Positions 36,208 through 45,714 of a stretch of 64,000 nt of DNA are shown one piece after another. Numbering within the stretch: the stretch's first letter is position 1; the number at the start of each line of letters is the position of its first letter. The translations under genes were made by a program, and so were the position numbers. The DNA comes from Bacillota bacterium (GTDB taxonomy: Bacteria; Bacillota; Clostridia; Lachnospirales; Lachnospiraceae): contig JAEZZO010000068.1 of assembly GCA_023418475.1 (NCBI GenBank), forward strand, positions 62,001 to 126,000, in the 5' to 3' direction. Below the pieces are notes generated by a model. The model worked only from the letters and a program-made list of their open reading frames with translations, was not told the origin of the DNA and did not search any database.

Positions 36208-37364
36208 AGATATTAGTGTTTGACCTTTTATTTGCACAACCATTAAATGGGGCAAAATTTCATGGAGGTGGAGAGTATATTAAGAGTGTGTTTCGAAATA
36301 TCGTGAACTATTCTTTCACTTCTCATGAGTTTCATGTTTGTTATAATCCTGATTTGTTTTTAGATAAATGGATAATTGATATAATTAAAGATAAGCATAT
36401 TAATACGCATTACGTCAAAAGTGTTCACGATATTGTTACTGAACTGATAGAATTATCCCAAGATAATGAAGTGCGCTTTTTTACTGGAATGATATATCCT
36501 TACGATTCAGAAATTATGCCTACAAATCTTACAAGTATTGGAGTATGCCATGGGATTAGACCAATTGAAAAACTTAAAGATACGGAAACTTGGCGTTATG
36601 AGTCACTCAGAGCGAATGTCAAAGAATTTCTACGCCAGATTATTGTACCAGAAAAGAGGTTAATGGCAGCTAGAAAAAGTTTTTCTATTCTATTTTCTAA
36701 ATTCGATATAATAATTACAGATTCTAATCATTCGGCATATTCTATAAAGAACCATTTCCCAATAGAGTCAAAAAATCTTGATATTAGGATCTTATATCCA
36801 CCTTCGAAAATTGTAACTAATGAAGTGACCCCTTCAAAAGCTGATAAATTCATTATGATGGTCAGCGCCAATAGGTGGTTAAAGAATAGCTTTAGAGGGG
36901 TTCAGACACTCGATAGATTGTATGGAAAAGGATACTTAAAAGACATTCGATCACGAATATATGGTGGATTTCCTATAAAAATGCAAAATGCGTTGAAAAA
37001 TAAGGAAATGTTTGATTTTTATGATTATGTTTCGACAGAAGATCTGGAACAAGCTTATTGTGATTGTGAGGTGTTCTTTTATCCAACATTAAATGAAGGC
37101 TTTGGACTCCCTCCACTAGAGGCTATGAAATACGGAAAAACATGTGTTATTTCTTCAGTCTGTTCTTTACCGGAGGTATATGGTAATGCTGTTTACTATG
37201 TGAATCCATATGATATTAGTGAAATGGAAGGACGAATTTTGCAAGCACTAGAGTATCATATAGAAGAAAAGACTATATTTGATAGAGTAAATTATATTCA
37301 AAATAAACAAATAGTAGATTTGGATAAGTTGTGTCAGATTATTATAAATCAAGAGTTGGTGTGA
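36204..37364 (+). CDS. Glycosyltransferase, GT4-like
   Basis: This 386-residue protein has a GT-B type C-terminal half, with MVSANRWLKNSFRGVQTL, YDYVSTEDLEQAYCDCEVFFYPTLNEG and FGLPPLEAMKYGKTCV. The donor-site Glu lies in NEGFGLPPLEA. The N-terminus is divergent (FDLLFAQPLNGAKFHGGGEY). GTG 36204 overlaps the acyltransferase stop, and the Wzy gene follows after 4 bases. Substrate unknown. Confidence 0.85.
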   Translation: MKILVFDLLFAQPLNGAKFHGGGEYIKSVFRNIVNYSFTSHEFHVCYNPDLFLDKWIIDIIKDKHINTHYVKSVHDIVTELIELSQDNEVRFFTGMIYPYDSEIMPTNLTSIGVCHGIRPIEKLKDTETWRYESLRANVKEFLRQIIVPEKRLMAARKSFSILFSKFDIIITDSNHSAYSIKNHFPIESKNLDIRILYPPSKIVTNEVTPSKADKFIMMVSANRWLKNSFRGVQTLDRLYGKGYLKDIRSRIYGGFPIKMQNALKNKEMFDFYDYVSTEDLEQAYCDCEVFFYPTLNEGFGLPPLEAMKYGKTCVISSVCSLPEVYGNAVYYVNPYDISEMEGRILQALEYHIEEKTIFDRVNYIQNKQIVDLDKLCQIIINQELV

Positions 37365-37368
37365 AATT

Positions 37369-38565
37369 ATGAGAATTCATATGTTTAATTATAAAAAAAA
37401 TATTAATTTGATGTTCGGAATATTTATGGCGTTTTTGGCTTTTAAACCTATAATTTTATCTGTCGACCCAAAATACGATACTCTCTATTCTATGTTGACA
37501 TATTTGTCATTAATGATATTTTTCTCAATTGCAATTTATAATTTAATAGTTTTAAAGAAGCTAAAACTTACGAGTCAATGGCTAATATTATTGCTTTTTA
37601 TGTTATGGTTGATGGTATCGAGTCTAATTAATGTTAACAATAATACCGATCAAGTTTTAACGTTTTTATCAATCATTGGCTTTATAAGTATATTTGACAT
37701 TACCAATAAATATTTTAAATATATTATAAGAGGCGTTGATGTATATTGTATAATACTCATCTTGGTAAATTTAATCACACAGTTATTGTATCCAACAGAG
37801 GGTTTATATCATAATTGGGCCAACTCATGGCAACCGTATTATGTTTGTGGAAATGGTAATTCGTTTGTGTTTTTTTATTTGTTTTCTGCCGGAATTGCAT
37901 CAATTGATTTTTATTTATCAAAAAAAGATAAGTTCCCATTATGGGTATTAATATATGAGGCTATTTTATATTATTCGATTTCGCTGGAACATACGTCCAC
38001 GGGTAAAGCAGTGATACTTTTATTGATAATTATTACTTTTTTTTCGACTCGAGTTGTTATAAATATATTAAGAAAGCATTATAAAAAAGTTGGAGTATTC
38101 ATTTTAGGTATATTTTTATTCTTCATTATATATGGAGGTTGGAAAGAAAAGCTGGTTCAAAATATTATATATGATTTTACAGGAGAGAATGCAAATCTGA
38201 TTGCTAGAGGCGAGATATGGGTTAGTAGTATAAATTCTGTATTAAAATCACCTATTCTAGGGTATGGAGCAAATTCCTTTAACTTGGCGATTGGTGATGG
38301 AGGATTACAAAGATCAGCACATAATAACTATTTGCAAATCATGCTATTAGGGGGCATCCCTTCATTAATAATGTATGTAAGCTTTATTGCCCTTTCTTTT
38401 AAGTCGTTTTCTAGGGAGAAAACACGCCAAGATAAAGCTTCATATTATTGCTCAATAATCATATTATTGTATTTAGTTGCCTACTTTTTTGAACAAAATC
38501 CTTATAATATAGGCTTTTTTACATTCTGCTTTTTGGTATCAAAAATTGCTAAAACTAATGAATGA
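37369..38565 (+). CDS. wzy: O-antigen/capsule polymerase (Wzy-like)
   Basis: This 398-residue, very hydrophobic protein has about 10-12 membrane helices. A large outer loop is followed by SPILGYGANSF and SAHNNYLQIMLLGGIPSL, the local signature of Wzy/O-antigen ligase family proteins. It would polymerise repeat units outside the membrane. Low sequence conservation is normal for Wzy. The symbol follows function by context. Confidence 0.82.
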   Translation: MRIHMFNYKKNINLMFGIFMAFLAFKPIILSVDPKYDTLYSMLTYLSLMIFFSIAIYNLIVLKKLKLTSQWLILLLFMLWLMVSSLINVNNNTDQVLTFLSIIGFISIFDITNKYFKYIIRGVDVYCIILILVNLITQLLYPTEGLYHNWANSWQPYYVCGNGNSFVFFYLFSAGIASIDFYLSKKDKFPLWVLIYEAILYYSISLEHTSTGKAVILLLIIITFFSTRVVINILRKHYKKVGVFILGIFLFFIIYGGWKEKLVQNIIYDFTGENANLIARGEIWVSSINSVLKSPILGYGANSFNLAIGDGGLQRSAHNNYLQIMLLGGIPSLIMYVSFIALSFKSFSREKTRQDKASYYCSIIILLYLVAYFFEQNPYNIGFFTFCFLVSKIAKTNE

Positions 38566-38701
38566 TTTTTATGGTTTTTTTCATTTAGCTATAGAAATTG
38601 GATATCTTGCACCGATAATAATCTGAAATTTTGTTTAATTATTTCTTTCAGATGTTCATTCAAATATGAAGGTTGAGGTTGGAGAAAAAAATATAATTAA
38701 A

Positions 38702-38809
38702 ATGAGGTTCAACTTTAATTATGCTATTTTAGCAGGTTTGATGGTAAACACTTCTGCCTTCTTCACGACCGGACAAGGGGACATTGTAGCCGGAATACTC
38801 AAGAAATAA
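38702..38809 (+). CDS. Possible small ORF, unknown
   Basis: A 35-codon frame (MRFNFNYAILAGLMVNTSAF...) lies in the 292-base spacer between wzy and wzx. A GGAGAA upstream is too far for a good ribosome binding site. The hydrophobic N-terminal half could be a membrane segment or the remnant of a lost gene. Confidence 0.25.
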   Translation: MRFNFNYAILAGLMVNTSAFFTTGQGDIVAGILKK

Positions 38810-38857
38810 AATATGTCTTATAGATTTATACAATTTACAGATGTTTCAGGAGGCAAC

Positions 38858-40258
38858 ATGGAGTCTAGAGGTAAGGATTTACTAAAAAATACTGGTATAT
38901 TGGTGGTAGCTAAGATCTCAACTCAGATAGTAAGTTTTTTGTTGTTACCATTATATACTGCATTACTATCTACAGCAGAATATGGAGAAATAGATTTATA
39001 TGCATCATTTATCATGATTTTGATCCCATTTTTGACTTTACAGTTAGAGATGGGAATATTTAAATTTCTAATTACAGAAAAAAATGATCATAATCAAAAA
39101 TGTATTATATCTACAGCATTTATTTTCATTGGAATTATGATTTCTGCCGGAACCGTTATTTACTGGATTATTGCAGGTATATTTAGTTTTAATTATGTAC
39201 TACTTGTGTATCTGTATTATTTAACTACTACTATTATGACAGTATTACTTCAAATATGTCGTGGGTATGGTGATAATAAAGCTTATGCAATGGCATCATT
39301 TGTTAGCTCGTCTTTTGCAGTATTACTAAATGTAGTATTTGTAGCAATTCTGAGGATGAAGGTTGAGGGGATTCTTCTAGCTTCAATAATTGCGAACAGT
39401 ATTAGTATTATTTACATGGTAAAGAAAACTTATATATTTAGGTATCTAGGTTTACAGTTTTATGATAAAGATATGGGGAATAAGTTGCTTAGATATTCAA
39501 TTCCTCTTGTATTTAATCAGATTGCAAGTTGGGCAATTAATTATTCAGACAGAGTGATTATTTTATCAAAGTGGGGGATGGGATATAACGGCGTATATTC
39601 TTTAGCTAATAAATTCTCTAGTATAATGAACACATTCTTCAATGTCTTTAATCTTGCTTGGACAGAAAATGTGTGTAAATGTCTTGAGGATAGAGATAAT
39701 ATAAAATATATCAATATGATGTTTATGCTGATATTTAATATATATCTGGCGTTAGTTACTGGTATTGTGAATTTGCTTCCTTTTTTCTTTTATATCATGG
39801 TCAACAATAATTATTATGTTGCTTACGGTCATGTGCCAATCCTCTTACTAGCTACTTTTTTTTCTGGAATAGCAGCGACAATAGGAAGTGTGTACATTGC
39901 GTATGGTAGAACAAAGGAAGTGAGTCTAACAACTTTTTTAGCATGTATTTGTAATATAATTGTGCACTTGGCATTACTGAATATATGTGGATTATATGCG
40001 GCTTCTATTTCAACATTGGTATCTTTTGCAATGTTATTTATATACAGATTTATATTTATTCAAAAATTTTTCACTTTACATATTAATTTAAAAAATATCT
40101 TAATACAGTTTGCACTATTTCTGATTTCTTATTTATTTTACATTGTAAAAAATCCATTACTAATAATATTTGGACTATTATTAAACTTATCTTTTATTTT
40201 ATATATAACTATAAAAAATAAGGAGATATTAATGAGCATGATAAAACGGAAATCATAG
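38858..40258 (+). CDS. wzx: Polysaccharide repeat-unit flippase (Wzx-like)
   Basis: This 466-residue membrane protein has about 12-14 helices and the typical MOP-superfamily start (LLKNTGILVVAKISTQIVSFLLLPLYT, then STAEYGEIDLYASF). The repeated NQIASWAINYSDRVIIL region is also typical. It would move undecaprenyl-linked repeat units across the membrane. ATG 38858 follows CAGGAGG; the frame opens 15 codons earlier without a good site. An AT-rich, gene-free stretch follows. Confidence 0.88.
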   Translation: MESRGKDLLKNTGILVVAKISTQIVSFLLLPLYTALLSTAEYGEIDLYASFIMILIPFLTLQLEMGIFKFLITEKNDHNQKCIISTAFIFIGIMISAGTVIYWIIAGIFSFNYVLLVYLYYLTTTIMTVLLQICRGYGDNKAYAMASFVSSSFAVLLNVVFVAILRMKVEGILLASIIANSISIIYMVKKTYIFRYLGLQFYDKDMGNKLLRYSIPLVFNQIASWAINYSDRVIILSKWGMGYNGVYSLANKFSSIMNTFFNVFNLAWTENVCKCLEDRDNIKYINMMFMLIFNIYLALVTGIVNLLPFFFYIMVNNNYYVAYGHVPILLLATFFSGIAATIGSVYIAYGRTKEVSLTTFLACICNIIVHLALLNICGLYAASISTLVSFAMLFIYRFIFIQKFFTLHINLKNILIQFALFLISYLFYIVKNPLLIIFGLLLNLSFILYITIKNKEILMSMIKRKS

Positions 40259-40612
40259 AATAATTATTTTGTAAAATGTTTCAAGTAATAGTATGTGGTG
40301 TGAGAGCGAGATAGAATGTTAGAGATAATAAAAATAATCTCAGGAGTAGAGATATAACCAATCCAATATTTTCAATAATGATTATGTTATGCATACAAAC
40401 CTGCTGATTGTAGCTATAAACTTTGAACATAGAATTTAATTAACTTTATTTACACTTTCAATACCATATTCTTTATTGCGTGTAGATACAAGAAAGCTGA
40501 GAATGATGAGTATTATAAAATATTTTATAGATAGGAACTAAATTCATGCTATTATCTTGATGAAATACCATTTAAACATAAACTTGAATGTCAAAGAGTA
40601 AATGGAGAAGAT
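40259..40612. other. AT-rich stretch without a gene
   Basis: These 354 bases between wzx and the FrhB-like gene hold no convincing ORF, hairpin or promoter. They may be decayed coding sequence, but I could not match any fragment. Confidence 0.5.
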
Positions 40613-41707
40613 ATGAAAACAGTTTGTATGACAAATAAATGCAGTGGTTGTATGGCATGCATCGGAAAATGTAATAAAAATGCCATTTCGATAATGGATG
40701 ATCTTTTTGCTTATAATGCTGTTATAGATGAAAGTAAATGTATTATATGTGGCGCTTGTGAGAGAGTATGCCCAAACATAAATAGGATAGAAATGAGTAA
40801 ACCACTAAAATGGCACCAAGGCTGGAGCAATAAAGACTTGAGAAAAAAGTCCTCGTCAGGTGGTGTAGCCTCAGCTATGATCGAATCATTTATTAGGGAA
40901 GGCGGTTATGTAGCATCGTGTCTGTTCAAGGAGGGCGAGTTCATCTTTGACATAACCAATGATATAGAAGAAGCAAAAAAATTTGCTGGATCTAAGTATG
41001 TTAAGAGTAATCCGATGGATATTTATAATAAGATATATATTAAATTGAAAGAAGAAAAAAAGGTCTTATTTATTGGGTTACCTTGCCAGGTTGCTGCGAT
41101 TAAGAATTTTGTTAAGACAGAAGCAAATTTATATACTGTTGATCTCATTTGTCACGGCAGTCCGTCTCCTCAGATTTTTAATAAATTTTTGGAGGAACAT
41201 GGATGTAATATAAAGAAATTGAATGATGTAAAATTTCGATCAAAGAATCAATATGGGGTTATAGTTGATGGCAAAAAAATTGCATCGGATAGAGTGATTG
41301 ATGATTATATGTTAACTTTTCTTAATTGCGTTGACTTCACGGAGAATTGTTATTCTTGTCAATACGCATCATTTGAAAGAATTTCGGATGTAACACTTGG
41401 AGATTCTTGGGGGACTGAGTTAAAGGACGAAGAAAAAAATGGGGTTTCTTTGATTCTAGTTCAAAACGACAAGGGAAATGACTTGATTACTAAAGCACGA
41501 TTGAAATTGAATGATGTTGATATAGATAAAGCAATAGTAAATAATAATCAGCTTAAAGAACCTTCGTTTATCCATCCCAAGAGAGATAAGTTTATTAATT
41601 ATATTAGACAAGGAAAAAGTTTTAGGTATGCAACCTTTGCCGCGGTGCACCAATCTGTAATTAAACAAAGAATTAAATTTTTGTTAATAAAAGTTGGTAT
41701 AATTTAA
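40613..41707 (+). CDS. FrhB/FdhB-like protein with two 4Fe-4S clusters
   Basis: This 364-residue protein starts with two ferredoxin motifs, each CxxCxxCxxxC (KCSGCMACIGKC and KCIICGACERVC). A domain of the coenzyme F420 hydrogenase/dehydrogenase beta-subunit type follows (SSSGGVASAMIESFIREGG, FIGLPCQVAAIKNF, VDLICHGSPSP, CYSCQYASFERISDVTLGDSWG). Such proteins frequently accompany polysaccharide pyruvyl transferases in bacterial polysaccharide loci. A redox step on a sugar nucleotide is a likely but unproven role. It is the last gene of the polysaccharide run. Confidence 0.85.
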   Translation: MKTVCMTNKCSGCMACIGKCNKNAISIMDDLFAYNAVIDESKCIICGACERVCPNINRIEMSKPLKWHQGWSNKDLRKKSSSGGVASAMIESFIREGGYVASCLFKEGEFIFDITNDIEEAKKFAGSKYVKSNPMDIYNKIYIKLKEEKKVLFIGLPCQVAAIKNFVKTEANLYTVDLICHGSPSPQIFNKFLEEHGCNIKKLNDVKFRSKNQYGVIVDGKKIASDRVIDDYMLTFLNCVDFTENCYSCQYASFERISDVTLGDSWGTELKDEEKNGVSLILVQNDKGNDLITKARLKLNDVDIDKAIVNNNQLKEPSFIHPKRDKFINYIRQGKSFRYATFAAVHQSVIKQRIKFLLIKVGII

Positions 41708-41841
41708 GCACATGGCATCAAATAACGTAAGCGCATCAAACAAAAGAAGGCGTTATTGTATAATCTTACGGAAAATAATATTCTTTCATTTTGAACAACT
41801 GAGAGGAAAACTATTATGAGAAAAACAAATTCCATTACATA

Positions 41842-41952
41842 ATGGAACAACAGAATTCAAAACAGATATACCTCAGCGGTCTGAAAGCGAATGACTGGTG
41901 TAAACAAAACAGTATATCCAGACATGCCTATTATTACTGGTATGGAAACTGA
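41842..41952 (+). pseudogene. IS66 TnpA-like fragment
   Basis: A 36-codon frame ends with WCKQNSISRHAYYYWYGN, close to the WC(K/R)...N.IS...YYYW motif of the small accessory protein TnpA of IS66-type elements. The expected upstream part and the rest of the element are missing. It lies in the 863-base gap between the FrhB-like gene and rfbC, where nothing else is intact. Confidence 0.45.
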
Positions 41953-42101
41953 AGGATAATACATGGAAGGAATTTTACATCTCTTTCACTGATCAGCATG
42001 CAATACCCATGGTAGCTGAACATATAAGCAGACTGGATAAAAATGTTAAACTGTTTGACTAGGGATGCGCAACATATTTATCTTGCCTAAATAATACGTT
42101 G

Positions 42102-42242
42102 TCATCGCCAAGAATTTTCACTGGCATGTCCCAGATATTTATCGAGATATGGGAGCATCGGACCAAGCGAAATCTCTGCTTCCATCCACTGGTTCATTCT
42201 CTTCACAACAAATGTATGCCGGATGCCTGGAAGGCTATAAGC
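42102..42242 (-). pseudogene. Tyrosine recombinase C-terminal fragment
   Basis: Read on the - strand, 46 codons give LPGIRHTFVVKRMNQWMEAE, then MLPYLDKYLGHASENS, with stops on both sides. RHTF and the PYL.KYLGHAS stretch are the C-terminal catalytic motifs of phage-type integrases. The catalytic Tyr and the rest are gone, so this is the remnant of a mobile element or integrated island. Confidence 0.6.
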
Positions 42243-42387
42243 GCTTAATTTCTAAAATCTATGACTTATGAAATTTTTAACTCATAAAAGTTATAGGACT
42301 AGGAGGACAGGGAGTAATATTTTTGCAATGGTATTGGAATATTTAAGAATAGTTGCGATAACAAAATAATAATTAATAAAAAAGTAC

Positions 42388-42418
42388 TTGAAGGTGACCC
42401 TGCGTCACCTTTTATACT
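42388..42418 (+). promoter_or_regulatory. MerR-type promoter before rfbC
   Basis: TTGAAG (42388-42393) and TATACT (42413-42418) are separated by 19 bases, the elongated spacing typical of MerR-activated promoters. The spacer contains a perfect dyad AAGGTGAC-CCTGC-GTCACCTT (42391-42411). Nearly the same sequence occurs at 55368 before rfbA. The likely regulator is the MerR-methyltransferase at 54121. Confidence 0.75.
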
Positions 42419-42570
42419 ATAATTAGTTACATAAGTTGTAATAAATCAATGGAATACTGAAAAGTTACTCTGCTTGGACTGGATTTAAGTATACAATTAA
42501 TAGAGCATAGATAAAATAATATGACGAATTGTCCTTAATGGATGAGTACACCAAGGCAAAGGAGAATAAG

Positions 42571-43164
42571 ATGGGAAAAATTAAAATTGAAAAAAACGTC
42601 GGTGGAATAGAAGGTCTTTATGTGATCGAACCTATGCTATATGGAGATTCACGAGGTTATTTTATGGAAACCTATAATAAGAATGATATGGAAACCGCCG
42701 GTCTTGCCATGGAGTTTGTACAGGATAATCAGTCATCCTCTTCCAAAGGAGTACTGAGAGGATTACATTTTCAAAAACAGTTCCCGCAGGACAAGCTATT
42801 ACGTGTTATAAAAGGAACAGTATTTGATGTTGCAGTTGATTTGAGACCGGCAAGTAGTTCTTATGGAAAATGGTACGGCTTAGAATTATCAGGGGAGAAT
42901 AGAAAACAATTCTTTATACCGAAAGGCTTTGCTCATGGATTCCTGGTATTAAGTGATATGGCAGAGTTTTGCTATAAGTGTACGGATTTCTACCATCCGG
43001 AAGACGAAGGTGGTATTGCCTGGAATAATCCAGAGATTGGAATAGAATGGCCACAATTAGTAGGGGATTATAAGGGAAGTGCATCTGCAGAAGGATACCG
43101 CCTAATTGACGGAACTCCAATTATTCTAAGTGACAAGGATCAGAAATGGCCTGCAAAGTTATAA
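42571..43164 (+). CDS. rfbC: dTDP-4-dehydrorhamnose 3,5-epimerase
   Basis: This 197-residue cupin enzyme has the RmlC landmarks: EPMLYGDSRGYFMETYNKND, FVQDNQSSSSKGVLRGLHFQ with the catalytic His, RVIKGTVFDVAVDLR, FFIPKGFAHGFLVLSD and Tyr in FCYKCTDFYHPEDEGGI. ATG 42571 behind AAAGGAGAA is chosen over an open upstream frame. It stands alone, about 12 kb from rfbA, with the same type of promoter. Confidence 0.93.
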   Translation: MGKIKIEKNVGGIEGLYVIEPMLYGDSRGYFMETYNKNDMETAGLAMEFVQDNQSSSSKGVLRGLHFQKQFPQDKLLRVIKGTVFDVAVDLRPASSSYGKWYGLELSGENRKQFFIPKGFAHGFLVLSDMAEFCYKCTDFYHPEDEGGIAWNNPEIGIEWPQLVGDYKGSASAEGYRLIDGTPIILSDKDQKWPAKL

Positions 43165-43177
43165 GATAGCATACCGA

Positions 43178-43768
43178 TCACAGTGGTACCCAATTACGAA
43201 AAATATGAATGATATCATTTTGATTTTTTAAACCGAGTTTTTTCAGGATGTTAGTTTTTTGATTTGCTATTGTTTTTGAGGATGAATTGATTTTTATTTT
43301 GGCACCGGTTAAATTCTGCAGCACTATTTTTTCAGCGTCACTTAATTGATTGATGATAAGAGAATGAATTAAGTATTCTTGCGGAGTAATGCTCCAAGCA
43401 GTATATTTAATCGTCTGAATAAGGGATTCAAATTGACTTTTAAAAATATAGCCTGAGGCAAAGCTCTTCATACATGCTTTGATCAAGGTGTCATAATCCT
43501 CAAAGGAGGATACGATTAAGACTTTGGACTGAGTCGCACATCGTATCCTTTTGGCTGTTTCAATGCCATCTAATTCATTTGAGGTAAGATTCAAGTCCAT
43601 TAATACAATATCGGGGTTTGCAGTATAAGCAATTTCGCAGGCATCAATACGGTTACCTGCATCCCCCACATAGGTAATATTTGTATCAGATAGTAAAAGC
43701 TTTTTCGTTAAATAGACAAAATCAGGGTCATCTTCAACAATCATAACTTTAATTTGTTCACTAATCAT
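43178..43768 (-). CDS. Response regulator, NarL/LuxR type
   Basis: This 196-residue regulator has a receiver domain (VMIVEDDPDF, phospho-acceptor Asp58 in PDIVLMDLNL, Ser/Thr in VLIVSSFEDY) and a C-terminal LuxR-type helix-turn-helix (LSDAEKIVLQNLTGAKI...IANQKTNILKKLGLKN). Its start overlaps the kinase stop by 8 bases, so the two are co-transcribed leftward. It faces the M48/dynamin operon divergently and is the natural candidate to control it. Confidence 0.88.
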   Translation of the reverse strand: MISEQIKVMIVEDDPDFVYLTKKLLLSDTNITYVGDAGNRIDACEIAYTANPDIVLMDLNLTSNELDGIETAKRIRCATQSKVLIVSSFEDYDTLIKACMKSFASGYIFKSQFESLIQTIKYTAWSITPQEYLIHSLIINQLSDAEKIVLQNLTGAKIKINSSSKTIANQKTNILKKLGLKNQNDIIHIFRNWVPL

Positions 43769-45149
43769 GATTTCCTCCGTAGATTACCGGTATATAAATG
43801 TAAAAATCAGTACCCTTACCTTCCTGACTCTTTACCTTGATATAACCTTTATGCTTTTTGATGACATTATAACAATAGGATAATCCTAAACCAAAGTGAT
43901 TGTTCTTTTCTTTTGTTGTAAAATATGGCTTGAAAAGCTGGGATAGATTTTTCTTTGGTATTCCGCAGCCTCGGTCTGATATAAGAATGGCACACATTGA
44001 TTTTTTCTTGGTGCCATCAATCCTGATGGTAACCGTTCCGCTATTTTTCATTGATTCAGCGGCATTTGATATTATGTTGAAGAATACCTCTGTCAGATGA
44101 GTGGAATCACATAGGAAAGACACATCTGTTACTATCTGATTATCTATTATTAGCTGATCTCCCTTACTATGGTTGAAGTATGTAACTGCATTTTTCATGA
44201 TCTCAGAAATAGAACATTTTTTCAAATTCAAATTAATCTCACCGGAGTACATCTGCGTTTTAGTGATAAAATCATTTATATAATGAATGGATCGATCGAT
44301 TATCATAACTTCATTATTTTCTTTATATTGCTCTGTATTTTCTAAATTCTTAATACACATTTCAATTTTACTGATCTGGTTTTTTAGCATATGTACCGTA
44401 TAGTTTGTTCCCTTGGAAGCAACATTCATTTCGCTGTCCCAATGAAAATGATCGGTTCTTAATTTTAACCCCATAATGCCTTCTGTACAGGCTAATACAA
44501 TATAAGCAAATAGTGATAGACCCAATATATATATATTATCTTTCCAGACCTTAAACAGCTTTGACAGATTAAGGCTATGTATGAGGAATATGGTAATCAG
44601 CCAATACCAGATGGGAGGAAGAATGAGCATGGAAATAAAATGTTTTTGCCGTTTTTGCAGTAAAGATTTCTCGGATATGGCAGAAAAAATCATAATCAAT
44701 GTCATTGCAATACAATAAATAAAATTGTAGACGGTGACAATATACCAGAAAAGAAAGCTATTGTGCTGATAATAGGAAGTTTTTGTTGGAACAAATAGGA
44801 TAAAGAATAAGATAGAGGGGATAAATATCAAAAATTTTGTGATAGAAATGGTATGTTTTTTTGTATCTTTGAACCAATTTGAAAAATAGAGTGAGAAGAT
44901 AAGACAGCATGGTAAAACCCAGTAATATAAGACGGCAGTCATAACTGAGTACGTAGCTTCATTTATTTTTAACGGAAATCTTATATTGTTAATAAAAACA
45001 TACGAAGGTAAATCGTAATAAAGGTATTCTTTAAGGGTTCCAAAACTAAAAATGAAAATTGAAATAGAACACCATTGATTGGATTTACTGTTTTTTGAAG
45101 AAAATAGGATTAATAACATCCCAGCCCATAAAAAAATTGTGAAGGCCAT
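43761..45149 (-). CDS. Membrane sensor histidine kinase
   Basis: This 462-residue kinase has about six membrane helices in residues 1-225 and little extracellular sequence, so it may sense a membrane-embedded or intramembrane signal. The phospho-acceptor is probably His253 in TVHMLKNQISKIE. The ATP-binding domain has NIISNAAESM (N-box), SDRGCGIP (G1) and HFGLGLSYCYNVIKKHKG (G2). It pairs with the adjacent response regulator. Confidence 0.88.
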   Translation of the reverse strand: MAFTIFLWAGMLLILFSSKNSKSNQWCSISIFIFSFGTLKEYLYYDLPSYVFINNIRFPLKINEATYSVMTAVLYYWVLPCCLIFSLYFSNWFKDTKKHTISITKFLIFIPSILFFILFVPTKTSYYQHNSFLFWYIVTVYNFIYCIAMTLIMIFSAISEKSLLQKRQKHFISMLILPPIWYWLITIFLIHSLNLSKLFKVWKDNIYILGLSLFAYIVLACTEGIMGLKLRTDHFHWDSEMNVASKGTNYTVHMLKNQISKIEMCIKNLENTEQYKENNEVMIIDRSIHYINDFITKTQMYSGEINLNLKKCSISEIMKNAVTYFNHSKGDQLIIDNQIVTDVSFLCDSTHLTEVFFNIISNAAESMKNSGTVTIRIDGTKKKSMCAILISDRGCGIPKKNLSQLFKPYFTTKEKNNHFGLGLSYCYNVIKKHKGYIKVKSQEGKGTDFYIYIPVIYGGNHD

Positions 45150-45284
45150 TTAGGTTTACCTCTTTTAAGCTAATAAAAGATAAGAAGGAAATACTATAGA
45201 TAATGTAACATAAAGCAACCTGAATGACAATATGGTTTGATTAATATTTTGTTGTAACTATTTTAAAAATAGAAACAACTATCC

Positions 45285-45290
45285 TATAAT
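45285..45290 (+). promoter_or_regulatory. -10 element in the divergent promoter region
   Basis: TATAAT lies in the 279-base divergent region between the kinase gene and the small first gene of the operon. No good -35 box is seen 17 bases upstream, which would fit activator dependence. An imperfect inverted repeat GTTGT...ACAAC (45251-45279) precedes it and might be a regulator site. Confidence 0.3.
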
Positions 45291-45428
45291 GTTTGGGAAT
45301 TAATGTGTTGGAAAAACATAGACATTGCTTTGGGATAATTTTATAATTTATAGCATGATAAGTAGGATAATTTTGTGCTTAAAATAGATGCTAATTAGTC
45401 AATATTAGATAAAGGAAGATTGTTATTT

Positions 45429-45653
45429 ATGGTGGATTATGGATTATATTGTGATACTCAAAACTGTATCAGGAAGAGAAAAGCCTCCGAACATACCGTC
45501 ACTTTTGATATGGTTGTAGAAGAACAAGGGTATGAAAGTACGATGGTATCTTTCGTAAATAACTGTGATTCGGATACATTATTAAGACTTAAGAAATATT
45601 TTGATCGGATGGCACCCATGCAGGAATTATTACACACCAGGGAAGTTGATTAA
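45429..45653 (+). CDS. Small protein of unknown function, first gene of the M48/dynamin operon
   Basis: This 74-residue soluble protein begins MVDYGLYCDTQNCIRKRKAS. It contains a short basic patch, a beta-like stretch (HTVTFDMVVEEQGYESTMVSF) and a helical end (LLRLKKYFDRMAPMQELL). AAAGGAAGA precedes the start with usable spacing. I recognise no family. It lies 61 bases before the M48 peptidase gene, in the same direction. Confidence 0.6.
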   Translation: MVDYGLYCDTQNCIRKRKASEHTVTFDMVVEEQGYESTMVSFVNNCDSDTLLRLKKYFDRMAPMQELLHTREVD

Positions 45654-45714
45654 GACTTTCCCGGGAAGGACATAGATAATACTTGTGAAATAATAGAAGA
45701 GTGAGGGAGATAAT

